Shown here: in pieces, positions 1 through 10,324 of the stretch
How the letters are laid out: every line of letters starts with the position of its first letter
Position numbering within the stretch: the first letter of the stretch is position 1
Assembly: GCF_003240585.1 (NCBI RefSeq)
Contig: NZ_PCDP01000001.1
Location: 434,001-498,000, forward strand
Origin: Arminella tubonensis
Lineage (GTDB): Bacteria > Pseudomonadota > Alphaproteobacteria > Rhizobiales > Rhizobiaceae
Reading direction: 5' to 3'
DNA length: 64,000 nt
Made by a program: the position numbers and the translations under genes
The notes under the pieces: generated by a model
The model's input: only the letters and a program-made list of their open reading frames with translations
The model's database searches: none
Told to the model about the DNA's origin: nothing

Positions 1-738
1 GTCGGAGACCTGGCGAAGCCCCTCGTTCAGCTTCTCGATGCGTTCAAGCATGGTATTCAGCGAATCCGACATGCGGTCGAATTCGTCGCCGGAGCCGCCG
101 GATGGCAGGCGCTGGGAAAGGTCGCCAGCCATGATCTTGCGGCTGGCGTCAGTCATACGATCGATACGCTTCAGCGCATTGCGGCCGATGGCGAACCATA
201 TGACCAGCGCGCCGACGCCCATGATCGCCAAAGCCAGCATCAGCGCCTGGCGGACCAGCACGCGGAACCGCTCCGGCTCCCCAAGGTCGCGGCCGATCAG
301 GATGCGAAGACCGTTGTCCAGCGTGAAGATGTTGGCGATCGCCAGGTGCCGTTTCTCGGCGCCGGTGTCCGCATAGCGATCGTAGAGAAAGGGAAGCTCC
401 GTCCAGCCCTCATCGTCGAAGACGCCCGGCTGCACGGAGGCAACGTTGCCGGCGAGGATATCGCCCGATGGACCGGCGATGACATAGAGATTGGCACCCG
501 GTTGGCGGGCGCGACGCTCCATGGTGCGCAACAAAAGGTTCAGCCCGCCGACTTCGTAGGCGTGCTTGACCTGGTTGACTTCCTGCTGGACCGCATCGCG
601 GATCTGCCCGGTCAACAACCGTTCCGACATCGCCGTGACATAGAAGACCAGCGTCGCGGCGCAGAGTGCGAACAGAAGAATATAAAGGGCAGAAAGGCGA
701 ACCGCTGTCGACTTGAAGAGGACGCGGAAGCGACTCAT
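1..738 (-). CDS. Sensor histidine kinase, N-terminal part (runs off the window)
   Basis: The minus-strand frame is open from an ATG at 738 to the window edge, giving the first 246 residues of a sensor kinase. A hydrophobic segment near residues 12-35 is followed by a periplasmic-looking sensor region, a second membrane segment around 165-185 and a HAMP-like linker (about 185-235, with the GDEFDRM motif). The catalytic HisKA and ATPase domains lie beyond the edge. The ATG overlaps the stop codon of the response regulator upstream (ATGA), so the two are translationally coupled and should be cognate partners. The signal sensed cannot be told; the neighbouring DegP gene hints at envelope stress, which is inference. 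Confidence 0.85.
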   Translation of the reverse strand, partial: MSRFRVLFKSTAVRLSALYILLFALCAATLVFYVTAMSERLLTGQIRDAVQQEVNQVKHAYEVGGLNLLLRTMERRARQPGANLYVIAGPSGDILAGNVASVQPGVFDDEGWTELPFLYDRYADTGAEKRHLAIANIFTLDNGLRILIGRDLGEPERFRVLVRQALMLALAIMGVGALVIWFAIGRNALKRIDRMTDASRKIMAGDLSQRLPSGGSGDEFDRMSDSLNTMLERIEKLNEGLRQVSD

Positions 739-1412
739 CCCTCGTCCTTGATCATATAGCCGGCACCCCGGATCGTCTTCAGAAGCGGCATATTGAAGTC
801 TTTCTCGATCTTCGAGCGCAGCCGCGAGACGTGGACGTCGATGACATTGGTCTGCGGATCGAAGTGGTAATCCCAGACGTTTTCGAGCAGCATCGTGCGG
901 GTAACGACCTGCCCGGCATTCTTCATCAGGTACTCAAGAAGACGGAATTCGCGCGGCTGCAGGACGATCTCCTTGCCCGCACGGCGAACCTCGTGCGAAA
1001 GCCGGTCGAGCTCCAGGTCACCGACGCGATAGAGCACGTCCTGGTCAGGCGTTCCCTTGCGGCGGCCGAGAACCTCGACGCGGGCCAGCAATTCGCTGAA
1101 AGCATATGGCTTCGGCAGGTAGTCGTCGCCGCCGGCACGCAAACCCGTGACCCTGTCGTCCACCTGGCCGAGTGCCGACAGGATGAGAACAGGCGTATGC
1201 ACGCTCTTGCGGCGCAGCTCGCCGATCACCGACAGGCCGTCACGGCGCGGGAGCATGCGATCGATGACTATCACGTCATAGGAGTTCTCGGTGCCCATGA
1301 AGAGACCGCTCTCGCCGTCGCTTGCATGATCGGCAACGATGCCGGCTTCCCGGAACGCCTTCGTCAGATAGGCGGCGGCTTCGAGGTCGTCTTCAATGAT
1401 CAAAATCTTCAT
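735..1412 (-). CDS. OmpR/PhoB-family response regulator
   Basis: This 225-residue protein has a receiver domain followed by a winged-helix DNA-binding domain. The acidic pair is near residues 8-9, the phospho-acceptor is D51 (in VIDRMLP) and the conserved lysine is K101 (LPKPY). The C-terminal domain (about 125-222) has the OmpR signature ending in TIRGAGYMI. The frame extends upstream to about 1526, but the start at 1412 places the canonical MKILIIEDD at the N terminus. It follows degP with a 182-base gap and overlaps the kinase downstream. In Sinorhizobium the same order (cyc operon, degP, regulator, kinase) is known, which supports the placement; the regulon is unknown. Confidence 0.9.
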   Translation of the reverse strand: MKILIIEDDLEAAAYLTKAFREAGIVADHASDGESGLFMGTENSYDVIVIDRMLPRRDGLSVIGELRRKSVHTPVLILSALGQVDDRVTGLRAGGDDYLPKPYAFSELLARVEVLGRRKGTPDQDVLYRVGDLELDRLSHEVRRAGKEIVLQPREFRLLEYLMKNAGQVVTRTMLLENVWDYHFDPQTNVIDVHVSRLRSKIEKDFNMPLLKTIRGAGYMIKDEG

Positions 1413-1594
1413 ATGGACGACAATACTCGCCGGTCGCGCCTCTGCACAACCAGAATCGGGCGTATTGGCGGAATCGGGACTGTCGACGGTATCTTGGCTG
1501 CCGGGGGTCATGTTTTCACCCATCATCGATCAAGAAGCGACGAAGCCGTGCAAGCGGTCGGCCTGCACGGCTCCGTTTGTCGTTGGATCGGAAC

Positions 1595-3148
1595 TCAGCC
1601 CTGATTGAGCGGGAGAGCGACGAAGCGGCTTCCGCTGTTGGACTGGATCTGGAAGAGCGCCTTGGTGCGACCATCCTTCTTCGCCTGGGTGATGACCTTG
1701 GCGATGTCAGCCGCGTTGGCCACTTCCTGGTTGTTGACGGAGGTGATCTTCTCGCCTTCCTTCACGCCCTTGTCGGCGGCGTCGCTATCCGGATCGACGC
1801 CGGTGATGGCGACGCCCTTGCCGTCGTCAGACGGACCGACGGTCAGGCCGAGATCGGCAAGCGCCTTTTCGGAGGCCGGCTGCTGAGGCGTTGCCTGCTG
1901 AGGCGCGTTATCGTCGTTCGACGCTTCCTTCTGCTCTGCCGGCAGCGTGCCGAGATCGACCGTGACCGACTGCGGTTTGCCATCGCGCCAGAGCGAGACT
2001 TCAACCTTCTTGCCAGGTGCCATGGCACCGATGCGGCGGGCGAGATCGCGTGGATCCTTCACGGTTTCGCCATTGACCGCGGTCACGACGTCGCCGTTCT
2101 TGATACCAGCCTTCTGGCCGGGCGAACCTTCCTGCGGAGAGACGACGAGTGCGCCGCTCGCTTCGGAAAGGCCAAGCGATTCAGCGATATCCTTGGAGAC
2201 CGGCTGGATCTGGACGCCGAGCCAACCGCGGGAAACCGAGCCGTCCTTGATAAGGTCGGCGACGACATCCTTGGCAGTCGTCGACGGGATGGCGAAGGCG
2301 ATGCCGACGCTGCCGCCTGATGGCGAGAAGATTGCGGTGTTGATACCGACGACTTCACCGCTGAGGTTGAAGGTTGGGCCGCCCGAATTGCCACGGTTCA
2401 CGGCTGCGTCGACCTGGAGGTAGTCGTCGTAGGGACCGGAGCCGATGTCACGGCCGCGAGCGGAGATGATGCCTGCGGTGACGGTGCCGCCGAGGCCGAA
2501 GGGGTTGCCGACGGCAACGACCCAGTCGCCGACGCGGACCTTTTCGTCATCGGCCCACTTCACGTAGGTAAACTTGCGCTTGTCATCCACCTTGAGGACG
2601 GCGAGATCGGTGCGCGGGTCCTTGCCGATCAGCTTGGCATCGAGTTCGGTGCCGTCCGTGAGGACAACGACGAAGGCGGCGCCATCGGAGACGACGTGGT
2701 TGTTGGTGACGAGGTAGCCGTCTTCAGAGATGAAGAAGCCGGAGCCCTGTGCGACAGGGCGAAGGCGGCCCTTGCCGTCAGGCTTGGCTTTCTGGCCTTC
2801 CTGCGGGCCGTGGCCATTCTGCTGCTCGCCGAACTGGCGGAAGAATTTCTTCAGCGGGTGGTCATCGGGAAGCTCGTCAAAGCCGCGGCCGAGACCGAAG
2901 CTGTCGTCATCATCGGCGACCGGATTGGCGCGCGATTCGACGCGCACGGAAACAACGGCGGGCGAAACAGCATCAACGACATTGGCGAAGCTCGGAACCT
3001 GCGGGGCTTGAACGACGACGGCCTCGGCATATGACCGGGAGATTTCGATCGGAATGCCCGTCGCAAGCACTGCGACCGCGAGACCCGCGACGGCGGATGC
3101 CTTCAAAGCGGTGCTGCGGGACAGACGTTCCTTGATGGTCCTGAACAT
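1595..3148 (-). CDS. degP: DegP/HtrA-family periplasmic serine protease (Do-like)
   Basis: A 517-residue trypsin-like protease and chaperone that degrades or refolds damaged envelope proteins. A positively charged start and hydrophobic segment (about 12-33) form the signal peptide. The catalytic triad is visible as H151 (TNNHVVSDG), D181 (RTDLAVLKV) and S255 (RGNSGGP). Two PDZ domains follow, at about 285-380 and 430-517, with an Asn/Gln/Pro-rich linker between them. An acidic and Gln-rich insert precedes the protease domain. The ATG at 3148 was chosen over an upstream start near 3256 because it gives a proper signal peptide and has an AGAAGG ribosome site 7 bases before it. It lies 171 bases after cycL and before a two-component pair. 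Confidence 0.95.
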   Translation of the reverse strand: MFRTIKERLSRSTALKASAVAGLAVAVLATGIPIEISRSYAEAVVVQAPQVPSFANVVDAVSPAVVSVRVESRANPVADDDDSFGLGRGFDELPDDHPLKKFFRQFGEQQNGHGPQEGQKAKPDGKGRLRPVAQGSGFFISEDGYLVTNNHVVSDGAAFVVVLTDGTELDAKLIGKDPRTDLAVLKVDDKRKFTYVKWADDEKVRVGDWVVAVGNPFGLGGTVTAGIISARGRDIGSGPYDDYLQVDAAVNRGNSGGPTFNLSGEVVGINTAIFSPSGGSVGIAFAIPSTTAKDVVADLIKDGSVSRGWLGVQIQPVSKDIAESLGLSEASGALVVSPQEGSPGQKAGIKNGDVVTAVNGETVKDPRDLARRIGAMAPGKKVEVSLWRDGKPQSVTVDLGTLPAEQKEASNDDNAPQQATPQQPASEKALADLGLTVGPSDDGKGVAITGVDPDSDAADKGVKEGEKITSVNNQEVANAADIAKVITQAKKDGRTKALFQIQSNSGSRFVALPLNQG

Positions 3149-3319
3149 GTTCGTACCTTCTCTTCTTCTCTTCTGACTTATGGAGCCGGGATGGGCGATG
3201 ATCAGCTCGTACAGAAGATATAGGAGTTCGGACGTTACCGTGAACTGTCCTGGCAATGAAAAGTTGGTAATGTTGTAAAATGTTTCTCGTTGGCTCCCGA
3301 CCCGGAGAACAAGCTTGCG

Positions 3320-3805
3320 TTACTTTGCGAGAATCTCGTTGAGGCGCTTTTCCTCGTCTGTCGTCAGGAGCGTCCCCGTCGGCTTGCCACTGCGACGCCT
3401 GGCATAGATGAAAAGGGCCGCGCCTCCGACACAAAACAGCGCCACCGGCGCGCCCCAGAGCAGCCACGTCTTCTCGCTGAGCCGCGGTTTCAACAGCACG
3501 AACTCGCCGTAGCGCGAAACAAGATAGTCGACCACCTGCCGGTCGCTGTCGCCATCAACGAGGCGCTTTCGCACCAGCAGACGAAGATCGCGCGCCAGAT
3601 CCGCGTTCGAATCGTCGATCGACTGGTTCTGACAGACCATGCAGCGCAGTTCCGTGGAGATATGCCGCGCCCGCGCCTCCAGTGCCGGGTCCGTGAGAAC
3701 TTCGTCGGGATTGACCGCGAAGGCTGCGAGCGGAGCAAGGAGCAGGACGAGAAAGAGGGATAGGCGGAGGAGAACGGGGCTTCTTCGGCGCGAAGGGTGC
3801 GGCAA
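3320..3805 (-). CDS. cycL: Cytochrome c-type biogenesis protein CcmH/CycL
   Basis: A periplasmic thiol oxidoreductase that reduces apocytochrome c for haem ligation. The family motif [10 protein letters not shown] is present, with the redox pair at C55 and C58. A signal sequence (about 11-30) and a C-terminal membrane helix (about 110-130) give the expected periplasmic topology. No ATG or GTG exists at the expected place. I chose the TTG at 3805, which yields a normal signal peptide and about 161 residues. It is the last gene of the cycHJKL operon. It is separated from cycK by a 143-base palindromic repeat instead of the usual tight junction, so its translation start may have been remodelled by that insertion. 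The start is uncertain. Confidence 0.85.
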   Translation of the reverse strand: MPHPSRRRSPVLLRLSLFLVLLLAPLAAFAVNPDEVLTDPALEARARHISTELRCMVCQNQSIDDSNADLARDLRLLVRKRLVDGDSDRQVVDYLVSRYGEFVLLKPRLSEKTWLLWGAPVALFCVGGAALFIYARRRSGKPTGTLLTTDEEKRLNEILAK

Positions 3806-3948
3806 CCTCCCCTTCTCCCCTCGGGGAGAAGGGGGTCCGAAGGACCGGATGAGGGGGGCAGCTTGCTCCGGATTCGCGCGAAGAGCCCCCTCATCCGCCC
3901 TTCGGGCACCTTCTCCCCGAGGGGAGAAGGGGGAAGTGAGGATCCCTC
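3806..3948. repeat. GC-rich intergenic palindromic element between cycK and cycL
   Basis: This segment carries two inverted copies of a palindromic unit. Each combines a 'ctccccg aggggag' hairpin with a 'cctcatccgcccttcgg' arm. The same unit occurs near 32010-32180 and 54918-55040, so it is a dispersed element. It sits inside an otherwise compact operon and could form a strong RNA hairpin that affects expression of cycL. Confidence 0.8.
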
Positions 3949-5937
3949 TCATTCCGCAGGCTCCATGGCCGGGCGCGCGGCTTTTGCGCGTCGGCTGGGG
4001 GCGCCGACCCGCAGGCGTCGATCGCTGAGCGAGACCAGCCCGCCGAGCGCCATGATGATGGCTCCACCCCAGATGCAGACGATGTAGGGCTTCCACCAGA
4101 TGCGAACGACAATGCTTCCATCGTTGCCGGCGTCGCCGAGCGAGACGTAGAGCTGGCTGAGGCCGAAGGTCAGGATGCCGGCTTCGGTGGTGGCCGATTT
4201 CCGTGCTGTAAACAGCCGCTTGGCGGAGGTGACTTCGGCGACCGCGACGCCGCCGCGGCTGACAGTGAAGTGACCGCGGTCCTCGGTAAAATTGGCCCCG
4301 ATGCCCGGCGTCATGCCGTCGAATCGCAAGGTGTAGCCGCCAAGATCCGCCGTTCCACCCGGCTTCAGCTCGGTGATGTCTTCCGTCTGGAACGTGGAGA
4401 CCGCGATGATGCCGAGGACGGTGACGCCGAGGCCGGCATGGGCGAGCGCCGTGCCGAAGGCAGAGCGTGGCAACCCGGCCAGCCGGCGCCAGGCAACGTC
4501 GCCCGCCACCTTGCCGATTCCGGCGCGAAACCAGAGATCGGTCAACGCGCCGAAGATCAGGAACAATCCCGCCGCCAGACCAAGGATCGCCATGACGGGG
4601 CCGCCATGCTGCATGTAGAACCACACGACCGCAGTCGCGAATGCCAGCCCTGCGGCTGCATATAGCCGCTGAAGCACGCCGAGCAGGTCGCCGCGCTTCC
4701 ACGACAGCAGCGGTCCGAAGGGAACGGCCACCAGCAGCGGGATCATCAGGAGGCCGAACGTCAAGTTGAAAAATGGTGGGCCGACCGAGATCTTGTCGTC
4801 GGTCAGGGTTTCCAGTGCCAGGGGATAAAGCGTCCCGGTCAACACAGTGCCGCAGGCAACGGTCAGGATGAGATTATTCAGCACCAACGCACCCTCGCGC
4901 GAAATCGGTGCGAATAGCCCGCCGGAGGTGAGCTTTGGCGCGCGGAAGGCAAAGAGCGACAATGCGCCGCCGATGAAGATCAGCAATATGCAGAGGATGA
5001 AGACGCCGCGTGTCGGGTCGCTGGCAAAGGCGTGGACGGAAGTGAGGACCCCGGAGCGGACAAGGAATGTGCCGAGCAAGGACAGCGAGAAGGTGAGGAT
5101 CGCCAGAAGCACTGTCCAGATCTTCAGGGCATCGCGTTTTTCCATGACCAGCGCCGAGTGCAGCAACGCGGTACCCGCCAGCCACGGCATGAACGACGCA
5201 TTTTCAACCGGGTCCCAAAACCACCAGCCGCCCCAGCCGAGTTCGTAATAGGCCCAGTAAGAACCCATAGCGATGCCGGCTGTCAGGCATGTCCAGGCGG
5301 CAAGCGTCCAGGGGCGGACCCAGCGTGCCCAGGCGGCGTCGATGCGGCCCTCGATCAAAGCAGCGACGGCGAACGAGAAGCAGACGGAGAAGCCGACATA
5401 ACCGAGATAGAGAAGCGGGGGATGAATGGCGAGGCCGATATCCTGCAGTACCGGGTTGAGGTCCTTGCCCTCGGCCGGAGCCGGGCTGAGGCGCGTAAAC
5501 GGGTTCGAGGTCAAGAGGATGAAGACCAGGAAGGCGACCGAGATCCATGCCTGGACGGACAGCACGTTGGACCGCAGCGTGTCCGGTAGGTTGCGGCCGA
5601 ACAAGGCCACCAGCGCGCTGAACAGCGTCAGGATCAGAAGCCAGAGCATCATCGATCCCTCGTGATTGCCCCAGACGCCCGAGATCTTGAACACCAGCGG
5701 CACCAGCGAATGCGAGTTTTCCCAGACATTGGCCACCGAAAAATCGGAGACGACATGCGCGTAGGTGAGCACCGCAAAGGAAAAGGCTACAAGCGCGAAC
5801 ATCGCCAAAGAACCGGGCTGCGCCACATCCATCATCGACTGGTCGAGCCGCCGGGCACCGAGCGCCGGGATGATCGAGACGATGATCGCGGTCGCCAGCG
5901 CCAGAACCAGTGCGTAATGTCCAAGCTCGATGATCAT
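3949..5937 (-). CDS. cycK: Haem lyase subunit CcmF/CycK
   Basis: A 662-residue polytopic inner-membrane protein that takes haem from CcmE and joins it to apocytochrome c together with CcmH and CcmI. The WWD haem-handling signature is visible ([12 protein letters not shown]), together with the family's VWGNHEGSM segment and more than ten hydrophobic segments. Length and N terminus ([10 protein letters not shown]) match the family. The start at 5937 overlaps the end of cycJ by four bases. A proline/alanine/arginine-rich cytoplasmic tail closes the protein just before the repeat element. Confidence 0.96.
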   Translation of the reverse strand: MIIELGHYALVLALATAIIVSIIPALGARRLDQSMMDVAQPGSLAMFALVAFSFAVLTYAHVVSDFSVANVWENSHSLVPLVFKISGVWGNHEGSMMLWLLILTLFSALVALFGRNLPDTLRSNVLSVQAWISVAFLVFILLTSNPFTRLSPAPAEGKDLNPVLQDIGLAIHPPLLYLGYVGFSVCFSFAVAALIEGRIDAAWARWVRPWTLAAWTCLTAGIAMGSYWAYYELGWGGWWFWDPVENASFMPWLAGTALLHSALVMEKRDALKIWTVLLAILTFSLSLLGTFLVRSGVLTSVHAFASDPTRGVFILCILLIFIGGALSLFAFRAPKLTSGGLFAPISREGALVLNNLILTVACGTVLTGTLYPLALETLTDDKISVGPPFFNLTFGLLMIPLLVAVPFGPLLSWKRGDLLGVLQRLYAAAGLAFATAVVWFYMQHGGPVMAILGLAAGLFLIFGALTDLWFRAGIGKVAGDVAWRRLAGLPRSAFGTALAHAGLGVTVLGIIAVSTFQTEDITELKPGGTADLGGYTLRFDGMTPGIGANFTEDRGHFTVSRGGVAVAEVTSAKRLFTARKSATTEAGILTFGLSQLYVSLGDAGNDGSIVVRIWWKPYIVCIWGGAIIMALGGLVSLSDRRLRVGAPSRRAKAARPAMEPAE

Positions 5938-6383
5938 TTGCTGGCTTCCTGGCCTTTCCAGACACCGTCCTTCTTCAGGCGGTCGGCGACCTCTTTCGGC
6001 ATATAGCGTTCATCATGCTTGGCGAGCACCGTGTCGGCAACGAAAACATTGTCGCCCGGCTCGAACCTGCCCTCGGTAACGACGCCCTGCCCTTCGCGGA
6101 AAAGATCGGGCAGAATGCCGGTATATTTGACCTTGATCGCGTCCGAGCCGTCGGTGACAGCGAACTGCACGGTCGTGCCTTCGCCACGAACGACCGTTCC
6201 TTCGCCGACCAGCCCACCGAGGCGGATCAGCGTGCCGGGCGCGATCGGATTCTTGGCAAGGTCGCCCGGCATGTAGAAATAGGCGACGGACTGGCTGAAG
6301 GCGAACAACACCAGCAGCACGGCGGCGATGATGAAGCTCATGCCGCCGCCGATGACGGCCAGGCGCTTCTGCTTGCGGGTCAT
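5934..6383 (-). CDS. cycJ: Periplasmic haem chaperone CcmE/CycJ
   Basis: A 149-residue membrane-anchored haem chaperone. One N-terminal helix (about 10-35) is followed by an OB-fold domain. The covalent haem-binding histidine is H123 in the motif [10 protein letters not shown], with the conserved tyrosine Y127. It accepts haem on the periplasmic side and passes it to CycK. It overlaps cycK (ATGA) and cycH (ATGA), so the genes are translationally coupled. Confidence 0.96.
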   Translation of the reverse strand: MTRKQKRLAVIGGGMSFIIAAVLLVLFAFSQSVAYFYMPGDLAKNPIAPGTLIRLGGLVGEGTVVRGEGTTVQFAVTDGSDAIKVKYTGILPDLFREGQGVVTEGRFEPGDNVFVADTVLAKHDERYMPKEVADRLKKDGVWKGQEASK

Positions 6384-7525
6384 GGCTGCTTTTCCTCCAG
6401 GGGAAGACCCAGTTCCTTCGCCAACGTCACCAATTGCTGGCCCTGCCCGCTATCAGCAGGAAAGGCTGCGAGGCCGCGCTTCAGCGCATCCGTAGCGCGG
6501 TCTTTGTCGTTGAGAACGGCGTAGGAGCGAACGAGACGGATCCATCCTTCGAAATTATCAGGGTTTTCCGTCAGCTTGGCATTGAGGCTTTCGACCATGC
6601 CGCGGATCATCTGCTGGCGATCGCCGGAATTCATGGTCTCCGCCGAGGCGATGTCGCCAGCGGTCGGGTTGCCGGGCGCATCAGGATCAGCCGCGGCGAC
6701 GACCGGCACACCACCGTTCTTGGCGATATGCTCGTTGACGAGTGGAACCCAAGGCGCGTCAGCGGGCGATTCCTTCGCGAGCGCCGTAAAAGCGTCCTTT
6801 GCTTCCTCGGCTTTGCCCTCCTGTTCGAAGGCGAGGGCGATATAGAATTTCGCACGCGGATTGGCTGGATCGAGTTTGACCAACTGCTGCAGGACATCGC
6901 GAGCCTCCGCGGTGACCATGCCATCCGACACCGCCATCAGCACTTCCGCCAGACTTCCGAGCCTCTCAGGCGTCGGCCCGAGCAGGCGGATGGCGTTGCG
7001 ATAGGCCATCTCGGCGTCGGCGACCCGCATCGTCTTGAAATAGATCGGGGCGAGCACTTCCCAGCCTTTTCCGTCGTTCGGGTCCTCGGCCAGATGACGC
7101 TCGGCTTTTGCGACGAGGATTGCCATGTCGTTGCCGGGATTTGCGAGCCGCGCCTCGAGCGGCTGCGACGGGAGCCCGGGATTGCCGGTCGCCAAGTACA
7201 GACAGAGCCCGATGACCGGGAGCACGACGACAATGAAGGCCTGCGCCAGACGGTATCGGCTCGGGCGGGCCGCCAATTTCTCGGCCGGCCCAGTGGAAGA
7301 CACAGCCAGCAAGCGGCGGCCGATTTCGGCGCGGGCATAGCCGGCCTGCTCGGCAGTGATCAGGTCTCCCGCCAGATCGCGGTCGAGTTCACGGAGCTGG
7401 TCGCGGTAGACGGCCGCCTCGCCGGCTCGGCTATCCTCAGCCGCCTGCGCTCCGCGCAAGAGCGGATGAAGCAGAATGGCGCCGACGCCCGCCGTCAGAA
7501 CGGCCACGAGAATCCAGAACAGCAT
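6380..7525 (-). CDS. cycH: Cytochrome c biogenesis protein CcmI/CycH
   Basis: A 381-residue apocytochrome c chaperone. Two membrane helices (about 2-20 and 95-115) flank a cytoplasmic loop with a leucine-rich region. A periplasmic domain follows with TPR-type repeats (about 150-260) that hold the C terminus of apocytochrome c. It is the first gene of the operon; the 150 bases upstream separate it from the lipoprotein gene on the same strand and should contain the operon promoter. The C terminus carries a further TPR-like region (about 310-370). Confidence 0.94.
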   Translation of the reverse strand: MLFWILVAVLTAGVGAILLHPLLRGAQAAEDSRAGEAAVYRDQLRELDRDLAGDLITAEQAGYARAEIGRRLLAVSSTGPAEKLAARPSRYRLAQAFIVVVLPVIGLCLYLATGNPGLPSQPLEARLANPGNDMAILVAKAERHLAEDPNDGKGWEVLAPIYFKTMRVADAEMAYRNAIRLLGPTPERLGSLAEVLMAVSDGMVTAEARDVLQQLVKLDPANPRAKFYIALAFEQEGKAEEAKDAFTALAKESPADAPWVPLVNEHIAKNGGVPVVAAADPDAPGNPTAGDIASAETMNSGDRQQMIRGMVESLNAKLTENPDNFEGWIRLVRSYAVLNDKDRATDALKRGLAAFPADSGQGQQLVTLAKELGLPLEEKQP

Positions 7526-7675
7526 AGGAAGCCCAATACTTTACCGGGGCTGTCATTCCAACCGCCAAAGCCAATATGACGAAGATTTGAGGCGTTTCGC
7601 CGCAATTGTCCCGGCAAAAGTGAGGCATTGCAGCCAATCCGGCGGCGCAACGGGCCGATTGTCCGCTGTGGCGGC

Positions 7676-8113
7676 TCAGTTCAGCGGCGACCAGGTTCCA
7701 TCCTCGTTGCGGCAGGCTGCCCCGCGCGCCTTCGTCTCCTCGCCGTCGACGGTCACGGTATGCGTATATTGGCGGCAATTCTGCGAGCCGACCTGATAGG
7801 GCGCCGACGCGACCACCTGACCGCTGATGCCACGGCCACTCCAAACGACCGGCTGGCCCCCGGGTGCCGCTTCCAGGGCGCGGTATTCCGCTTCGAGCGC
7901 TCGCTGCAGGTCGCTATCGCTGATCTTGACGCCCGTGCGGCTCACGATACCGCCATCGAGCGCCTTGATGTAGGTCGCGGAAGAATTGGTCTTGAGCGGC
8001 GAGAGTGCCGCCAATGCGCGGCCGGCGCCGGTCCCGTGGGTTGTACTGCAAGCGGAAAGGAGAACGGCACCCAACAATGATGGGACGATCAGACGTGCAA
8101 AGCGAAGATTCAT
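7676..8113 (-). CDS. Probable outer-membrane lipoprotein, 17 kDa surface-antigen-like
   Basis: A 145-residue protein with a type II signal peptide and lipobox LLSAC (cysteine at about residue 22), so a lipoprotein anchored in the envelope. The remainder resembles the soluble C-terminal part of rickettsial 17 kDa-antigen-like proteins: a Glu/Ala-rich helix followed by a beta domain with two cysteines (QNCRQY and AACRNED) that could form a disulfide. It lies between feuQ and cycH on the same strand with about 100-150 base gaps on both sides. The function is unknown; the family assignment is by resemblance only. Confidence 0.75.
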   Translation of the reverse strand: MNLRFARLIVPSLLGAVLLSACSTTHGTGAGRALAALSPLKTNSSATYIKALDGGIVSRTGVKISDSDLQRALEAEYRALEAAPGGQPVVWSGRGISGQVVASAPYQVGSQNCRQYTHTVTVDGEETKARGAACRNEDGTWSPLN

Positions 8114-8215
8114 TCAACCGAACCAGAATTAACAGGCCAACGCGCGATTACCGCCCTGCGGCTCATGGAGGTCATCCCCATGGCGCACCTCGTCTTTTTG
8201 GCATCATGCCGTTGT

Positions 8216-9613
8216 TCACGCAACATCCTTCATAACCCCTGGAAGAATTAGGCTTGCACGAAGTCCACCCCAGGTGCCGCGCGACAGTTCCAGCCGCCCC
8301 TGGTACTCGTTGGTGATCTCGCTGACGATCGAAAGGCCGAGACCCGTGCCCGGCTTGCTTTCGTCGAGCCTGCGGCCTCGCTTCATCGCCTCGCGGATCT
8401 GGTCTGGCTCGAGGCCCGGGCCGTCGTCCTCGACGACGAGTTCGACCCAGAAGCGGCGGGCCGGATCGTTGCCCTTGATTTCCGCCGGCGCCTCGCTGGC
8501 TGCTATGCGGACCTTGTGATCGGCAAAGCGCGCGGCGTTTTCAAGAAGGTTGCCGACCGTCTCTTCGAGATCCTGCTGCTCCATGGCCAGCGCCAGATTG
8601 GGCGTAACCGAGAGCTCGAATTCCTTGTCGGCATTCAGCCGGCGCATCACGCGCACAAGCCGCTCGAGCGCAGGCTCCGCCTCTGTGCGAGCGAGAACGG
8701 ATTCGCGCTGGGCGGCGATGCGGGCGCGGTTGAGATAGGATTGCACCTGCCCCTGCATGGCTTCGGCCTGCAGCTTCACCAGATCGCCATGCGACCGGTC
8801 GAGCACACGGGATTCGTTGAGCAGGACCGCAATAGGCGTTTTGAGGGAATGAGCCAGATTGCCGACCTGCATACGGGCGCGCTCGACAATGCGGCGATTG
8901 CTCTCGATCAGGGCGTTGACTTCGTTGGCAAGCGGCAGGATTTCACGCGGAAAATCGCCTTGCAGCCGCTCGCTTTCGCCGGCGCGGATGCGCTCCAATG
9001 CGCCACGGGCCTTATCGAGCGGTTTCAGGCCAAAGAGGATAGCCAGCGCATTGACGATCAGGCTGCCGACGCCGAAGCCAGCCAATGCCAGATACAGGCT
9101 ATGGGAAAATGTGCCTACATCGTCCTCGACGACGGCGATGTTGCCGGTGACACGGAAGCGTGCGGCACGTCCATCCGTATCGAGCACGACCTCGGTCTCG
9201 GCGACCTGAACGCGGTTTCCGAAGCTATCGGTGACGATGTAATAACGCTCGTAGTTCTTGTCGAATGGGGCTTCGAGCACCGACAGGACAGGCAGATTGG
9301 AAGCGCCGAGCGAGGGTGAGACCAATGGAGCCGCGGTGTACGTGCCGAGCGGCTCGACCATCCAGTACCAGCCGGTCTTCGGCTGGGCGAAACGCAAATC
9401 ACCGAGCTGAGGACTGCCCGCAAGCGCCTCCTGGTCGCCGATCGTTACCGAATTGACGACGTTGTAGAGCTGCGCCCGCAACAGATCCTGGAAACCGCGC
9501 TCGGCGCTCTTGCGGTAGAGCGTTGATATAACAAGGCCGATCACCACGAGCGCCACCGTCGACCACAGTGTAGTCAGTAGGAGGACGCGTGCGGTGAGCG
9601 ACTTAATTCGCAT
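8216..9613 (-). CDS. feuQ: Sensor histidine kinase FeuQ
   Basis: A 465-residue PhoQ-like sensor kinase. Membrane helices lie at about 10-32 and 175-195 and bracket a periplasmic sensor domain. A HAMP region follows, then the DHp helix with phospho-acceptor H255 (LAHSLKTP), then an ATPase domain with N-box and the DDGPGL and GTGLGLSIV motifs near the end. It overlaps feuP by 11 bases. In Sinorhizobium FeuPQ controls export of cyclic beta-glucans and osmoadaptation and lies just upstream of cycHJKL, as here. The assignment therefore rests on sequence type, neighbour feuN and synteny. Confidence 0.88.
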   Translation of the reverse strand: MRIKSLTARVLLLTTLWSTVALVVIGLVISTLYRKSAERGFQDLLRAQLYNVVNSVTIGDQEALAGSPQLGDLRFAQPKTGWYWMVEPLGTYTAAPLVSPSLGASNLPVLSVLEAPFDKNYERYYIVTDSFGNRVQVAETEVVLDTDGRAARFRVTGNIAVVEDDVGTFSHSLYLALAGFGVGSLIVNALAILFGLKPLDKARGALERIRAGESERLQGDFPREILPLANEVNALIESNRRIVERARMQVGNLAHSLKTPIAVLLNESRVLDRSHGDLVKLQAEAMQGQVQSYLNRARIAAQRESVLARTEAEPALERLVRVMRRLNADKEFELSVTPNLALAMEQQDLEETVGNLLENAARFADHKVRIAASEAPAEIKGNDPARRFWVELVVEDDGPGLEPDQIREAMKRGRRLDESKPGTGLGLSIVSEITNEYQGRLELSRGTWGGLRASLILPGVMKDVA

Positions 9614-10274
9614 TGGTCGGCGCTTGCATGCGGTAACCGAGACCGCGGACGGTTTCGATCAGATCGACGCCCATCTTTTTGCGCAAGCGACCGACAAACA
9701 CCTCGATCGTATTGGAATCACGGTCGAAATCCTGATCGTACATATGTTCGACCAGTTCCGTACGGGACACGACCTCACCCTTGTGATGCATAAGGTAGGC
9801 GAGCAGCCGGTATTCGTGCGACGTCAGCTTCAGCGGCTTGCCGTTGACTGTCGCCTTCGAACTCTTGGTGTCGACCCGTACCGGCCCACAGGTGATCTCC
9901 GAGGAGGAGTGACCAGCGGCGCGGCGGATCAAAGCGCGGATGCGTGCAAGGATTTCCTCGACATGGAACGGCTTGGCCACATAGTCGTCGGCGCCTGCAT
10001 CGATGCCGGCAACCTTGTCGCTCCACCGATCGCGAGCCGTCAGCATCAGGACGGGTGTGCCCTTGCCGGAAGCGCGCCATTTCTCGAGTACCGTGATGCC
10101 GTCCATCTCGGGCAGGCCGATGTCGAGGATGATTGCGTCATAGGGTTCGGTATCGCCGAGGAAATGGCCCTCTTCCCCATCAAACGCGACGTCGACAACG
10201 TAGCCCGCCTCTTTGAGGGCGTCGGCAAGCTGTCGGTTCAGATTGATATCGTCTTCAATTACGAGAATGCGCAT
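9603..10274 (-). CDS. feuP: Response regulator FeuP
   Basis: A 223-residue OmpR/PhoB-type regulator. Acidic pocket residues lie near E7-D9, the phospho-acceptor is D51 (ILDIGLP) and the conserved lysine is in DYVAKPF. A winged-helix domain ends in TVRGLGYRM. The ATG at 10274 gives the normal start MRILVIEDD; an in-frame TTG four codons upstream is less likely. It is co-transcribed with feuQ, which it overlaps, and follows feuN by 50 bases. Confidence 0.92.
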   Translation of the reverse strand: MRILVIEDDINLNRQLADALKEAGYVVDVAFDGEEGHFLGDTEPYDAIILDIGLPEMDGITVLEKWRASGKGTPVLMLTARDRWSDKVAGIDAGADDYVAKPFHVEEILARIRALIRRAAGHSSSEITCGPVRVDTKSSKATVNGKPLKLTSHEYRLLAYLMHHKGEVVSRTELVEHMYDQDFDRDSNTIEVFVGRLRKKMGVDLIETVRGLGYRMQAPTNAN

Positions 10275-10324
10275 GTTTCCGCCCAATTCCTAACCGATTC
10301 GCAAAGCTCTATACGAGCTTATTA

